Assembly: GCA_030679955.1 (NCBI GenBank) | Contig: JAUXSF010000036.1 | Coordinates: 1-64,000, forward strand | DNA: 64,000 bases | Direction: 5' to 3' | Source: Chlamydiales bacterium | Lineage (GTDB): Bacteria; Chlamydiota; Chlamydiia; Chlamydiales; JAJFMA01 | Shown: positions 43,041-53,169 of the stretch, in pieces | Layout: each line of letters begins with the position of its first letter | How positions within the stretch are numbered: the first letter of the stretch is position 1 | Position numbers and translations under genes: made by a program | The notes under the pieces: generated by a model | Told to the model about the DNA's origin: nothing | Seen by the model: the letters and a program-made list of their open reading frames with translations, nothing else | Database searches by the model: none

Positions 43041-45286
43041 AGGTTGCCAAATGGGTTGTGACCAAAATTTTTGGCAGGCTTAGGTGGCGCTTTAGCCGCT
43101 TGCGCTTTAGACGCAGGTGGTAGAGTAGTGCCTCCCATGCGACCAGTCAAAGAAACCCTCTGCCTAGGAAGGTCTATTTCCAGCACCTTTACCTTTATGC
43201 GGTCACCAGCCTTCACAACCTCGCTTGGATCTTTAATAAATCGATCAGAAAGTTGTGAAATATGTACCAAGCCGTCTTGATGCACACCAATATCGACAAA
43301 GGCGCCAAAGGCGGTCACATTGGTCACGACGCCTTCTAAAATCATTCCGACTTGTAAATCCTTTAAAGAGCGAACGTCGTCGCGGAACTTTGGTGGTTCA
43401 AATGTTTGGCGTGGATCGCGACCTGGTTTACGCAACTCGTCCAAAATATCCTTCAACGTCAATTCACCAGCATCATCGCTAATGTAACGTTTAATATCGA
43501 TACGACCGACAAGATTTTCCTGCCCTAAAAGATCACCAAGGGGCAGACCAAGATCTTTAGCAATACTTTCAACCAATCCATAGCGCTCAGGGTGAACGGC
43601 AGAAGCATCTAGTGGGTTTTTTGCGTCGCGAATACGTAAAAAGCCAGCAGCTTGTTCGAAGGTACGTGGGCCGAGACCGCTAACCTTGTTCAGCTCATGG
43701 CGGCTATGGAAGCGCCCATGTTCGTCACGATACGCCACGATGCGTTTTGCCAACGCAGGACCTATGCCAGCGACATAGGAAAGAAGTGGGGCGCTAGCCG
43801 TGTTAAGTTCCACGCCAACGTGGTTAACACAGCTTTCAACCACTTCGCCTAATTTGGAATCTAGCAACGGCTGATAGACATCGTGCTGATATTGTCCCAC
43901 ACCAATCGCTTTGGGTTCTACCTTAACAAGCTCCGCCAATGGGTCTTGGAAGCGACGAGCAATAGATATCGCGCCACGAATGGTTAAATCTAGCTCGGGG
44001 AACTCTTCACGCGCAACATCGGATGCCGAGTACACGCTAGCACCAGCTTCGCTAACCTGCACCACGACTATGTGGCTCTTGCCAGCTTCTTGAAGGAGGT
44101 CGCGAATAAACGTCTCGGTTTCACGTCCAGCCGTGCCATTGCCCACAGCTATGGCCCAGGGTTTATGTTTTTCTACAAAAGCTAAAAACGTTAACTTGGC
44201 TTTTTGCAGAGATTGATCGCCTTGCGATAGGTAGATTGTTACAGTATCCAAGTACTTGCCAGTCTCAGCCACGGCAGCACACTTGCAACCAGTCCTCAAG
44301 CCTGGATCCACACCGATAACCGCACGACTGCCGGCAGGAGCTGATAACAATAAGGTTCGCAAGTTCTGCGCAAAGATGTCGACAGCTGAACGATCCGACT
44401 GCATTTTCAGGTCCACATGTACATCGGTTTCAACAGCAGGAGAGATAAGCCGCTTGTAGCTATCTTCAACAGCACTTTGTAGTTGGGACGCGAAGGGACT
44501 AGTCCTGGAATGGCCAACTGAATGCAAAATTTCTGATACCACCGGCTCCGATTCCAACGCCAAATGCATGGTAAGGATATTCTCTTTTTCCCCACGACGA
44601 ATGGCTAGATAGCGATGAGAGGGTATTTTGGAGATAGGCTCTTTGAAGTCATAGTAGCGATCGAATTTTGTCACTTGTTCGCGGGCTTCCTCGCGTACTT
44701 TAGAAACAACCTGACCATGTAACAAATACGCCTCTCGCACCAACGCCCTTACGTCAGCGCGCTCGGATACTATTTCGGACACGATATGTCTGGCTCCTTC
44801 CAGAGCTTCTTCTGCTGTTTGCACCCCTTTTTCGGCATCGATAAAGGGCTCTGCCTCAGAATATGGATCACCAGTCTTAGACTGCTCAAGAATGCGTAGC
44901 GCTAGAGCCTCGAGGCCTTTCTCGCGAGCAATCATCGCTTTGGTGCGTCGCTTAGGTTTGTATGGAAGGTAAAGATCTTCAAGCGTTGTCTTGGATGTGC
45001 ATGCCACGATCTCAGCTCGCAGGGAGTCGGTAAGTTTACCCTGCGATTCTATGGAGGAAAGAATGGTTTGCTTGCGGTCTCCCAACTCAACCAAATAGTC
45101 TAGGCGTTCTTTAATAGCTCTGACAGCGACTTCATCGAGGTTGCCTATCGCTTCCTTGCGGTAACGCGCAATAAACGGAATAGTATTATTAGCTTGTAGC
45201 AGTTCCACAACGGCCATTACCTGGCGCGCAGGAAGGTTAACGTCCATTGCTAGCTGCACGAGTAGAGCCGAAAGATCTTTTGTCAT
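43037..45286 (-). CDS. tex: Tex-family S1 RNA-binding protein
   Basis: A 749-residue transcription accessory protein. It has the Tex N-terminal helices (IPFIARYRKEAIG), a YqgF-like RNase H fold (VIGVDPGLRTGCKC), paired helix-hairpin-helix units (YVAGIGPALAKRI and KVSGLGPRTFEQAAGFLRI) and a C-terminal S1 domain (VTNVTAFGAFVDIGVHQDGLVHIS). The ATG at 45286 matches the family start (MTKDLSALLVQLA); the longer frame to 45367 runs into a dispersed repeat. A short Ala/Lys/Pro tail closes it. Spt6-like; role in RNA polymerase and ribosome contact in other bacteria. Confidence 0.96.
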   Translation of the reverse strand: MTKDLSALLVQLAMDVNLPARQVMAVVELLQANNTIPFIARYRKEAIGNLDEVAVRAIKERLDYLVELGDRKQTILSSIESQGKLTDSLRAEIVACTSKTTLEDLYLPYKPKRRTKAMIAREKGLEALALRILEQSKTGDPYSEAEPFIDAEKGVQTAEEALEGARHIVSEIVSERADVRALVREAYLLHGQVVSKVREEAREQVTKFDRYYDFKEPISKIPSHRYLAIRRGEKENILTMHLALESEPVVSEILHSVGHSRTSPFASQLQSAVEDSYKRLISPAVETDVHVDLKMQSDRSAVDIFAQNLRTLLLSAPAGSRAVIGVDPGLRTGCKCAAVAETGKYLDTVTIYLSQGDQSLQKAKLTFLAFVEKHKPWAIAVGNGTAGRETETFIRDLLQEAGKSHIVVVQVSEAGASVYSASDVAREEFPELDLTIRGAISIARRFQDPLAELVKVEPKAIGVGQYQHDVYQPLLDSKLGEVVESCVNHVGVELNTASAPLLSYVAGIGPALAKRIVAYRDEHGRFHSRHELNKVSGLGPRTFEQAAGFLRIRDAKNPLDASAVHPERYGLVESIAKDLGLPLGDLLGQENLVGRIDIKRYISDDAGELTLKDILDELRKPGRDPRQTFEPPKFRDDVRSLKDLQVGMILEGVVTNVTAFGAFVDIGVHQDGLVHISQLSDRFIKDPSEVVKAGDRIKVKVLEIDLPRQRVSLTGRMGGTTLPPASKAQAAKAPPKPAKNFGHNPFGNL

Positions 45287-45337
45287 AGCGAACAATTCCC
45301 AGTTTGATTGTAGAGGCATTTTATGAGGTGCCGGGAT

Positions 45338-45363
45338 TAAACGCAAAGACACAGAGGCGCGAA
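45338..45363. repeat. dispersed repeat, CGCAAAGACACAGAGGCGC copy
   Basis: TAAACGCAAAGACACAGAGG continues with CGCGAA, in the gap between divergent tex and ybaK. This is the cleanest copy in the window. Confidence 0.7.
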
Positions 45364-45469
45364 GCATTAAAAGCTCTCATTTTAAACAACATACGTATTA
45401 CAACGTTGTTTTTAGTTACAAAACCCCCGGTGTGCTACAAGAAAGTTATACCACAACGGAGGTTCGCTT

Positions 45470-45940
45470 ATGTCCATCTCAAATAAACTACGAGATCTGC
45501 TGACTAAGCACAAAATTACGTTCGAGGCTATGCAGCATCCTGTTGCTTATACGATACAAGAAGTTGCGGGAGCTCAACATGTTTCAGGAGACGAAGCAAT
45601 TAAGTCCGTGATAGTTAAGGTCGACGGCAAATGCATCATGTGCGTGTTGTCCGCTGTGAGTAAGGTTGACTTAGAAAAATTAAAACGTGCTGTAAAAGGA
45701 AAGTCTGTACAGCTTGCTGGTGAAGATGATTTAGCCAAGCTATTTCCTGACTATGAATTAGGCGCTGAGCCTCCCTTTGGCAATCTTTACGGGCTAGATG
45801 TCTACGTCGATAGAACGCTGGAAAATCATGACACCGTTGTCTTTAATGCTGGGACGCATACCGATACCGTACGCATGCGCTACAGCGATTTCGCGCAATT
45901 AGCTAAACCACGCCTAGTTGATATTGGAACACATGTTTGA
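45470..45940 (+). CDS. YbaK/aminoacyl-tRNA deacylase-domain protein
   Basis: A 156-residue stand-alone editing domain of the YbaK/ProX/EbsC kind, which clears mischarged tRNA (for example Cys- or Ala-tRNA-Pro). Seen: HPVAYTIQEVA, the conserved Lys in IKSVIVKVDGK, and the ending NAGTHTDTVRM. Sequence does not separate the subgroups (YbaK, ProX, YeaK). The stop TGA overlaps the following ATG by one base, so it is coupled to the BtpA gene. Confidence 0.85.
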   Translation: MSISNKLRDLLTKHKITFEAMQHPVAYTIQEVAGAQHVSGDEAIKSVIVKVDGKCIMCVLSAVSKVDLEKLKRAVKGKSVQLAGEDDLAKLFPDYELGAEPPFGNLYGLDVYVDRTLENHDTVVFNAGTHTDTVRMRYSDFAQLAKPRLVDIGTHV

Positions 45941-46743
45941 TGGCGAATGACTTTACTCTGCCTCCAAAAGCTATCATCGGCATGATTCATGTCCATGCAA
46001 CCCCTGCCAGCCCCTTCTTTTCAGGGAATGTGCAGGATATCGTCACCTCCGCACTGCAAGATGCACGTATCTTAATGGAGGGCGGTTGTAATGCTTTATT
46101 AATTGAAAATATGCATGATCGACCACACCTTCTCGGTAACGTGGGCCCAGAAGTCGTGGCGATGATGACAGCTGTTGGTTGCGCTATACGTGATATCATA
46201 GACCTACCGCTTGGTGTGCAAGTACTTTGTGGCGCTAATGAGGAGGCCATTGCGGTCGCCCAAGCATGCAAGGCGCAGTTCATCCGTGCAGACGCTTTTG
46301 TCTTTTCGCATATTTCGAACGCGGGCATCACCACGCAAGCAGATGCTGGACCTCTTTTACGCTATCGTAAGCAAATTAGCGCCGGAGAGATCGCTATCTT
46401 CGCCGATATCAAGAAAAAGCATGGCAGCCATGCCATTACGGCTGATCTATCAATTGGCGATATTGCCAGGGAAGCTGAATACTTTGGCGCTGATGGCGTC
46501 ATCGTAACCGGCGCCTCTACAGGCCTGCCAACTAACCCGGATGATGTCAAACAGGCCAAGGAACAAGTTTTTGTACCAGTTTTGGTGGGCAGCGGGGTGT
46601 CACCCGAGAATATCGCCTCACTTTGGCCTCACGCTGATGCCTTCATAGTGGGCTCGTATCTTAAGCACGAAGGGGATTGGCGCCAGCCTGTTGACCCTAG
46701 GCGCGTAGAGGCCCTGATGCGCGTTACCCACAAAGAAATCTAA
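45940..46743 (+). CDS. BtpA-family TIM-barrel protein
   Basis: About 267 residues of the BtpA/SgcQ family: IGMIHVHATPASPFF at the start, ALLIENMHDRP, GVQVLCGANEEA, IRADAFVFSHIS, FADIKKKH, GVIVTGASTG and LVGSGVSPENI. BtpA stabilises photosystem I in cyanobacteria, but the family is wide in non-photosynthetic cells, with unknown, perhaps enzymatic, role. I take the ATG at 45940, overlapping the upstream stop (TGATG), over the TTG at 45937. Confidence 0.88.
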   Translation: MANDFTLPPKAIIGMIHVHATPASPFFSGNVQDIVTSALQDARILMEGGCNALLIENMHDRPHLLGNVGPEVVAMMTAVGCAIRDIIDLPLGVQVLCGANEEAIAVAQACKAQFIRADAFVFSHISNAGITTQADAGPLLRYRKQISAGEIAIFADIKKKHGSHAITADLSIGDIAREAEYFGADGVIVTGASTGLPTNPDDVKQAKEQVFVPVLVGSGVSPENIASLWPHADAFIVGSYLKHEGDWRQPVDPRRVEALMRVTHKEI

Positions 46744-46829
46744 CTACACATCCACTCTCCCCGTTATTTACTTAATAAGCACTACCACTATATAATTCTA
46801 TTTATAATTTAATATTAAGAGGTAGTATT

Positions 46830-49800
46830 ATGTCTGTATCCTTAAATGCACAAGAACTCCAAGTCTACAACAATATTATCGACGAGAACAAAGATCATGT
46901 CGGTGAACTGAAGCTTGGTAAGAAGGAGCAGGTTGATATAGGGATAAGACTCTCAAAAAGCCCACGATTCTGGGAGTCCCTGCTAAACAGTACATTATTT
47001 AGAGGTGTCGCAAAGAGACACCTTCGAGGAAAGACAGCCACTTTGCTTACCAAAGCTAACATCAACTTTGTCGGTATTGAAAAACGTTCCGAGCTTAAAT
47101 TTTTTAAAAAGCAGAAACTTATCCCCAAAGACATGCTTCTTACTAATAAAAACGGCCAGGTGGAGCAACATGTACTGCGCGCTCACCACGCCTTTGAGTT
47201 TGTCCGGGCATGCAAAAAAGATGATCACTGGATTCATGGGGCCCTTGGGATGAAGGCTACGGGCCTGGCAGCTACAGATCTCGGCCACGTGTCAAAAGAC
47301 TTTTCAGAATTTAAAGACGTCATGCCTTACTTGGATAACTGGGATGAACTAGGCCAATTAGCAAATACTACCCAAAATTCCGCGGACTTCGGCCACCTTT
47401 GCAATAAAGCAAGCGCCGATGGACAGCCAAATCTCAGTACGTTGCGCGATTATGTAGCCACTTATGCCCAAATAACTGAAGGGCCAGGAAGAGCGCAAGC
47501 AGCGGTCGATCTATCCACACAACATAGTGAAGTGAAAGCCTTTCTGCCTGACAGCATGATCTCTTTAAGTAGCCCCATCACTGTAGATGACACTGCACTA
47601 CGCATAGGTGATCTGAGGGATGCCTCAAAGGCTCATCAAAAAACGATCGCCGACCATGAGTACCACCTTGGTGGTCAGATAGATGCCTTCTCTGATTATG
47701 TTAAGGCCAATATGCAGGCAGATAATCTTGCAGCGGCCACACAAGAAATTCCTCGGTTAGCCAAAGCCTTTAATAGTGAAGATTACGGACGCTTCATGAC
47801 AAAGCTAGAATCTGACTTTCCAGATTTTGCAGAGCCTATACGTTCGGCGCTCGAAGCCATTCCAGGAGTTGCTGGGGGTGACTTGAACTACACGCGTGCT
47901 GGCGGCTTTGAATCGCTGCCTCCTAGCCTAGCTGCCATCAGCTCTGCTAGAGAAAATTTTTCGAATAATAAGCTCGACGATGTCTTCTCTCAACTATTCA
48001 TACAGCACCTACAGGGAAAATCATGGGACAGTTTAGGGGAGATTAGTGTAGGCCTAAAAACAGTGGCTGAGGAGCTCTCCAAAGTAGATCATGCCCTTCA
48101 AGATCTGTCTCAATTGCGCTCTATCTGCGAGCAAGAGGGCTTGGGAGAAATGTTCTCAGATCTCCTAAAGGTACAAGTAAGACAGCTTGGCTCCAACATC
48201 AATCAAAATAGCCTTGAGCACCTAACACAAACAATTAAGTCAGCGGTTAATCTCACATTGGTCGACCGCTATGCGCGAGATGTTGAAGACAAATTCGGTG
48301 CGGCTATTGGAACAGAAGCAAAGGCAATTCTATTAAGCGATCCAGCTATCGCAGCTGGAACAACCACCTTTAGAGATACTCCGGCACATAAAAATGTTCA
48401 AAGTAACTTGAAGCTGCTAGATGCACTTAAAAAAGGCATTGCAGAGGAGTTCACCGAGGAAGAATTTAATGCTGTTTTGAATACGGCATCAAATCTGCGG
48501 CGCGCGGAAAATCAACCCGCCTTGTTACTCTCTTTAGATGATTCGAAAACAATACAGGGACTCTCACAAACGTTTGCCTTAGCTTTAATGGACCTGCGAG
48601 TAAAGGAATACTCACGACAGTTTGGGTTGGCCCTTCACCCTTTCGTCAAAACCTACTTGAGAGACAAGGAACCAGCAGTCTTTAACGGGGAAACACGCTA
48701 CGACCAGGGAACCTTCTTTCAAGCAACTTCAATAAATGAGCAACTGTCCCTTATCCTTCCCTACGTTACGGAAAAATATGACAACGTCAATCCTGAGACA
48801 ATAAAATACCTCTTGATGTCTCCTGACTTAGGGTCGCTAACCATCGACGAACGGCTAAATGAAATTCAAACGATTCACCAATGGACTGGATTCTTAGCTC
48901 CGGATAAGCAATCTCCAAACCGCGAGCTAGCTCAATCATTTTCTCGCGAACTAGGTGTAAAGTACCTGACTCGACCACCTACCTCCGTGGATTTCGCTAA
49001 GGACGTAAAGAAAATTTTTAGCTATGCAACATCGCTCACCAGCAAAGGCCCCTATTCCCCCTCTGTCGTAGCATCTGGAATAAAGGGATTGTTAGAGAAC
49101 CAAGGCGACAATTCAGAAGAGGCGATCCGCTATGCATCGGGCCTTCCAAGTACGGTGAGCACCATTATCATCGAACAAAAAGAGAAACAGCTTTTTGGTC
49201 AATGTGTCAGAGCTCAGGTAAAGGCTAGTGTCCTAAAGCACTGTCAGCAGGACGGCCATGTTGTAGATGCGCGTGATGAAGGTTTAGCCACTTTACTATC
49301 AGCTAAATTTACAGACATCGATCGTTTGCCTAAAAAGGCTGATTTTACGCTTAAGTATATTGATTCACTTGCCAAAGCCAGTGTAGATATTCTGCATTCT
49401 ACGTCGCTAACTCCTAGCCAAGTAGTCAGCTATCTGGAACAAGCTTCGCGTCAGCATGTTGAAGCGCTTTCCTTTAACCTTAAAACTATTGATGAGGACT
49501 TCTCTAAAACTCCAAAGAATGTCCAAGATGCGCTAGCAGTGGTTCTACAAGGGGTTGTTTCCCGCGCCAATGAGGTATCTAAGGTTACTTATGGCAGCAT
49601 CTTAAAAACTGCCAGAGAGAACACTGGCGCTGCGGCTATAGCATTCCTGAAGACAACTGTCGAAAACCTGTTGCCTCCAGAAAGTAAAGGAGAAGTGAAG
49701 CGCTTGGATAGGGCCCTTAATGAACTTGAGAAGGCTTGGCAAAGATCTGAGTACTCCAGTCTAGATAAGATTTTGGATGCACTACCCGAGCAACAACAAG

Positions 49801-50561
49801 ATGTAAGCAGGATGGCCAAAAATGGCCTAGATATGGCCACAGTATTCCTTAATAACATGCGAGTAGATGAGGGGTTTGATCCAGCGACAAAAGAAATGAT
49901 CTCTACCATGCTAAAGACACATTTTGATGCAGAAATAGCAAGTCTAGATAAGCTCCCTGACTCAGCTAATCTAGGCGATATTATGGACAACAAGACTTCA
50001 CCCATCGCTAGCGTTCTAATACCTGAGCTGTTGCTGCAAATCGATGTTGCTAGAAGCTACCGGGAAGCTATCGCCAAAGGCGAACTGAAAGAAGTGCCTG
50101 AAGATGCTGGCGCTCTTCCAAAACTGCTACTGGAGGTTTTTCCAAAAGTTAGAGGCTTCTTAAAAAATGAATTTGCATTAGGCATTATTCTTAAAGGCGC
50201 GACATCTAAACCCGGACGCTTTTTGATCCCGCGCCTTGCAAAACCTATAATCAAGTTGTTTGGAAAAAATGCCCTAACAAAGGAACAGCAAGACCTGGTT
50301 ATTGCCACCATACCAGCTGCTTTAAATATTGTTCACCTGCTGGACCTCACCAGCGATGGTAACCGTGAACGACTAGGCAAATACATCAAAATTATGGACG
50401 TCATGGTCGACGCTGCTAACAATGACGAACGTCCTGTGCCGAAGGAATTCGCTAAAGAGATGATGACAGCCGTAGGTGACCTCTTGGAGGATTGGACTAT
50501 GTATGGTGATGCCGGCTTCGCCGGTCTTAAAGCCATTGGACAAGTACAAGCCAACACCTAG
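46830..50561 (+). CDS. very large helical protein of unknown function
   Basis: A 1243-residue soluble protein, largely helical, with no signal peptide, no long hydrophobic segment and no motif I can name. It is rich in Lys/Asp/Leu and has no obvious internal repeat. AGAGGTAG lies 7 bases before the ATG, and TATAATTC-type AT-rich sequence upstream could be its -10. It is a single-gene unit. Size and lack of homology signature are typical of chlamydial or legionella-type effectors, which is inference. Confidence 0.75.
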   Translation: MSVSLNAQELQVYNNIIDENKDHVGELKLGKKEQVDIGIRLSKSPRFWESLLNSTLFRGVAKRHLRGKTATLLTKANINFVGIEKRSELKFFKKQKLIPKDMLLTNKNGQVEQHVLRAHHAFEFVRACKKDDHWIHGALGMKATGLAATDLGHVSKDFSEFKDVMPYLDNWDELGQLANTTQNSADFGHLCNKASADGQPNLSTLRDYVATYAQITEGPGRAQAAVDLSTQHSEVKAFLPDSMISLSSPITVDDTALRIGDLRDASKAHQKTIADHEYHLGGQIDAFSDYVKANMQADNLAAATQEIPRLAKAFNSEDYGRFMTKLESDFPDFAEPIRSALEAIPGVAGGDLNYTRAGGFESLPPSLAAISSARENFSNNKLDDVFSQLFIQHLQGKSWDSLGEISVGLKTVAEELSKVDHALQDLSQLRSICEQEGLGEMFSDLLKVQVRQLGSNINQNSLEHLTQTIKSAVNLTLVDRYARDVEDKFGAAIGTEAKAILLSDPAIAAGTTTFRDTPAHKNVQSNLKLLDALKKGIAEEFTEEEFNAVLNTASNLRRAENQPALLLSLDDSKTIQGLSQTFALALMDLRVKEYSRQFGLALHPFVKTYLRDKEPAVFNGETRYDQGTFFQATSINEQLSLILPYVTEKYDNVNPETIKYLLMSPDLGSLTIDERLNEIQTIHQWTGFLAPDKQSPNRELAQSFSRELGVKYLTRPPTSVDFAKDVKKIFSYATSLTSKGPYSPSVVASGIKGLLENQGDNSEEAIRYASGLPSTVSTIIIEQKEKQLFGQCVRAQVKASVLKHCQQDGHVVDARDEGLATLLSAKFTDIDRLPKKADFTLKYIDSLAKASVDILHSTSLTPSQVVSYLEQASRQHVEALSFNLKTIDEDFSKTPKNVQDALAVVLQGVVSRANEVSKVTYGSILKTARENTGAAAIAFLKTTVENLLPPESKGEVKRLDRALNELEKAWQRSEYSSLDKILDALPEQQQDVSRMAKNGLDMATVFLNNMRVDEGFDPATKEMISTMLKTHFDAEIASLDKLPDSANLGDIMDNKTSPIASVLIPELLLQIDVARSYREAIAKGELKEVPEDAGALPKLLLEVFPKVRGFLKNEFALGIILKGATSKPGRFLIPRLAKPIIKLFGKNALTKEQQDLVIATIPAALNIVHLLDLTSDGNRERLGKYIKIMDVMVDAANNDERPVPKEFAKEMMTAVGDLLEDWTMYGDAGFAGLKAIGQVQANT

Positions 50562-50721
50562 TTCAGAGACAGTTCAGAAGAGGAGGGAGAGAAAAGGTAT
50601 TTTGCTGAGGCTAAATACCTTAAATATCAAAATACTCTACGACACGCTGCTAGCAGCGCAAAGGAAAATGCGAAGCCAGGTTGAAGACATTTTGGCAAAA
50701 TATCTTTCTTCCTCTCTGTTC

Positions 50722-50754
50722 CTTCTCTGTGTCTCTGTGCCTCTGTGGTTAAAA
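50722..50754. repeat. dispersed repeat, CTCTGTGTCTCTGTGCCTCTGTGG copy
   Basis: This copy reads CTTCTCTGTGTCTCTGTGCC and then TCTGTGGTTAAAA, the T-for-C variant of the same repeat. It lies between converging genes ending at 50561 and 50778. Confidence 0.65.
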
Positions 50755-50777
50755 ATTCCTCTCTCACCACTTCGTCC

Positions 50778-53000
50778 CTAATAGGGACGTATGCACACAT
50801 CATCCAAAATAACCTCCCACGACTTTGTACGGTTAAACACAAAACGTATCTGTGACAATCGCGTAGGATCGAAATCAGAGTTTTTCTCCACAAAGTCAAT
50901 CATTGGGAAGACGAAGCTCTGATAGACATTGTCGCTTGGTGCTTTGCAATCTAGAAAAAAGCTCTTCCAAATACATGCGCGTAGGCTAGGCTGTAGGTCA
51001 CTATAATGACTTAAGGGTAGGCTTGAAACCTCTCCGGCTTCATCAATAACCTCTATGGTTAGATCGACACCTTCTTCCGATGATTGCTCAAGGGCATCCG
51101 CCATCGAAAAGATCAAAGAACTTTCTGGTGTTATCTTAAGAGCATTTTTCGGTAGAACGATGTTATAACTAGGTGGTTCTTGTTCATCTTTGAAATCCCA
51201 TCCAAGGAAGACAGCATTAGTATCCATACAGCCATACTTCAAACACACTTCGTGCTCACGCCAAGTTGAAAGGTTGATTCCAAACAGCTTACCCGCTTTG
51301 ATTGTCGTGGTGGATGGATCGATATCTTCCTCGAAATCAGATATGTAGCGGTAAGTACCATCAGCATATGACGTGATGTAAATAGTGTCGGGCAGCCAGG
51401 CCTTTCCTACGCGATGGTCTCTAAGCAAATCTCTGTACCCGTAGTTTCCTTTCAAAGTAGTATCGAGAAAGGCGCTGATATAAACCTGCGCTATCTTTCT
51501 TTGATCCGCAGCCGGAATAAGCGGCTTTACATTCAACAGCCACGCCTCAAGAGGCTTCTGGTCATAACGCCCCCACATGGTGTTGAACTGGCCATGGTTT
51601 GCACCATAGATGTATGCGCTAGACTTAAACCAATCAGAATCCTCATCAAAGGTAATGCGTTGATACTGTGATGATCCTTCATAGGCTATTACATCGGCAT
51701 CAGAGGATCCATGCAGAAGTAAATAGTTGATATTCTTGAGTCGGTTAGGCTTACCTGTGGGTTCATATTGACCATCCACCGGGGCTATAGCAACGAGAGA
51801 ACGGATGTTAAAGTTATAATCAAACGAAATATTGCAGTCGTCAGGATAGTACGGTAGGCGATTAAAGGTGGCCGCTAAAGCAACGGCTTCACCGCCCCTA
51901 GAATGTCCCATCAATGCTATGTTGCTAAGGTCTACCTTATTGAAGAAGGGACTGCTTTCATTACCATTCCAATCGCGCCAAAGCTGTAGATGTTCTAGGA
52001 GCATCCATGCACGGCCATTATTGCCGCCAATTCCCTGCCAAAGACTATGCCAGGAGCTATTTAGAAAATTCTCATCTACGCTAGCAACAATGTAACCACG
52101 ACTGGCAAGAAGTTCGCCCAAATAGGCGTACCCTGGTTCAGAATAGATTTCCATACTTGTATTGCCATGAACTATCAATACTAGCGGGAAAGGTCCATCG
52201 CCTTCAGGATACCACACAAGGGCGTTTCGTGGCAGGTTCTCGATATCAAAACCCCAGTAATGTGTACGCCACCAACCAGCCCAACCTGTCCAACGGCTAA
52301 CAAAGTTCGAGCCATTGACCGGTTCGGTGACAATGCCCACCTCTGATCCGTATTCTGGGCGCCATTTATCCTTCCCACTGCCATATGTTATCCTTTGGAC
52401 AGTATGAGGACCCATTTCAGAGGGGTCAGGCAAGTCGGATGGTTTGACCCTACGTGTTGATGATGCATCATAGGGGTAATAAGGTGCCTCTCCATCACTC
52501 TCTGCCCACCAAGACACAACACTCAAACCCAATGCGCCAACCAATATACTTACCATGAGACTGATCTGTGCCAATCGTGAAAAGCCGTGCCAGCGTCCGG
52601 CAAAGAGCAATCCGAAAGCCCCACCAACTAAGGCAGCAAATGGTAGCAAATATGCAGCAAGCACAAGTGATTCATCAACATCCAGGCCGTCAAAGCCATA
52701 GACAATCAGGAAGATTGAGGCTATGACAGCCCAAATTAGGTATTTTGGAAAAACGAAAAGTAAGCTTGCTCCAACAACCAAGAGTGCAGCATAACCAGAG
52801 TAGTAGGCTATGCCTGCTACAGCACCAACTAAGGTACTTACCCAACGTGGCTGGCTAAGAAAAAATCCATAGCTGTAGGCTATCCAGATCAATGCTCCCG
52901 TTAAAAACATCGCTACGCTAGCACCAATCCAAGCAGGAGCTAGTGCACGTAACATCGAGCGCAATTTGTCTACAAAAGCATTATAAGGGCGCATAAACAT
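50778..53000 (-). CDS. membrane-anchored alpha/beta hydrolase
   Basis: A 740-residue protein. About six membrane helices occupy residues 15-175, then an extracytoplasmic alpha/beta hydrolase (about 235-500), then a beta-rich end (about 530-740). The hydrolase shows LVLIVHGNTS (oxyanion strand), the nucleophile elbow GHSRGG, LLLHGSSDADV (acid) and GANHGQFN (His). The closest families are dienelactone hydrolase and platelet-activating-factor acetylhydrolase-like esterases. A lipid or ester substrate outside the inner membrane is likely. The tail looks like a carbohydrate-binding-type jelly roll, but this is uncertain. GGAAG precedes the ATG. Confidence 0.8.
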   Translation of the reverse strand: MFMRPYNAFVDKLRSMLRALAPAWIGASVAMFLTGALIWIAYSYGFFLSQPRWVSTLVGAVAGIAYYSGYAALLVVGASLLFVFPKYLIWAVIASIFLIVYGFDGLDVDESLVLAAYLLPFAALVGGAFGLLFAGRWHGFSRLAQISLMVSILVGALGLSVVSWWAESDGEAPYYPYDASSTRRVKPSDLPDPSEMGPHTVQRITYGSGKDKWRPEYGSEVGIVTEPVNGSNFVSRWTGWAGWWRTHYWGFDIENLPRNALVWYPEGDGPFPLVLIVHGNTSMEIYSEPGYAYLGELLASRGYIVASVDENFLNSSWHSLWQGIGGNNGRAWMLLEHLQLWRDWNGNESSPFFNKVDLSNIALMGHSRGGEAVALAATFNRLPYYPDDCNISFDYNFNIRSLVAIAPVDGQYEPTGKPNRLKNINYLLLHGSSDADVIAYEGSSQYQRITFDEDSDWFKSSAYIYGANHGQFNTMWGRYDQKPLEAWLLNVKPLIPAADQRKIAQVYISAFLDTTLKGNYGYRDLLRDHRVGKAWLPDTIYITSYADGTYRYISDFEEDIDPSTTTIKAGKLFGINLSTWREHEVCLKYGCMDTNAVFLGWDFKDEQEPPSYNIVLPKNALKITPESSLIFSMADALEQSSEEGVDLTIEVIDEAGEVSSLPLSHYSDLQPSLRACIWKSFFLDCKAPSDNVYQSFVFPMIDFVEKNSDFDPTRLSQIRFVFNRTKSWEVILDDVCIRPY

Positions 53001-53056
53001 GACAAAGCTTCCAGTTTGGCTATAAAAGTTTTCTTATATACCAAAAGAGAAGAAAA

Positions 53057-53161
53057 TTAAACGCAAAGTCGCAGAGGCGCAAAGAACAGTTGTACCCATT
53101 ACTGATTTCAATTGGGCCATCTTTTCTTTGGGCCTCAGCGTCTTCGCGACTTTGCGTTTAA
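53057..53161. repeat. inverted pair of dispersed repeats
   Basis: The copy at 53057-53084 (TTAAACGCAAAGTCGCAGAG and onward) faces a copy at 53126-53161 ending CGCGACTTTGCGTTTAA. The outer 16 bases are perfect inverted repeats (53057-53072 and 53146-53161). Between converging transcripts it may act as a terminator or as a mobile unit. Confidence 0.7.
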
Positions 53162-53169
53162 ATCCTTTA

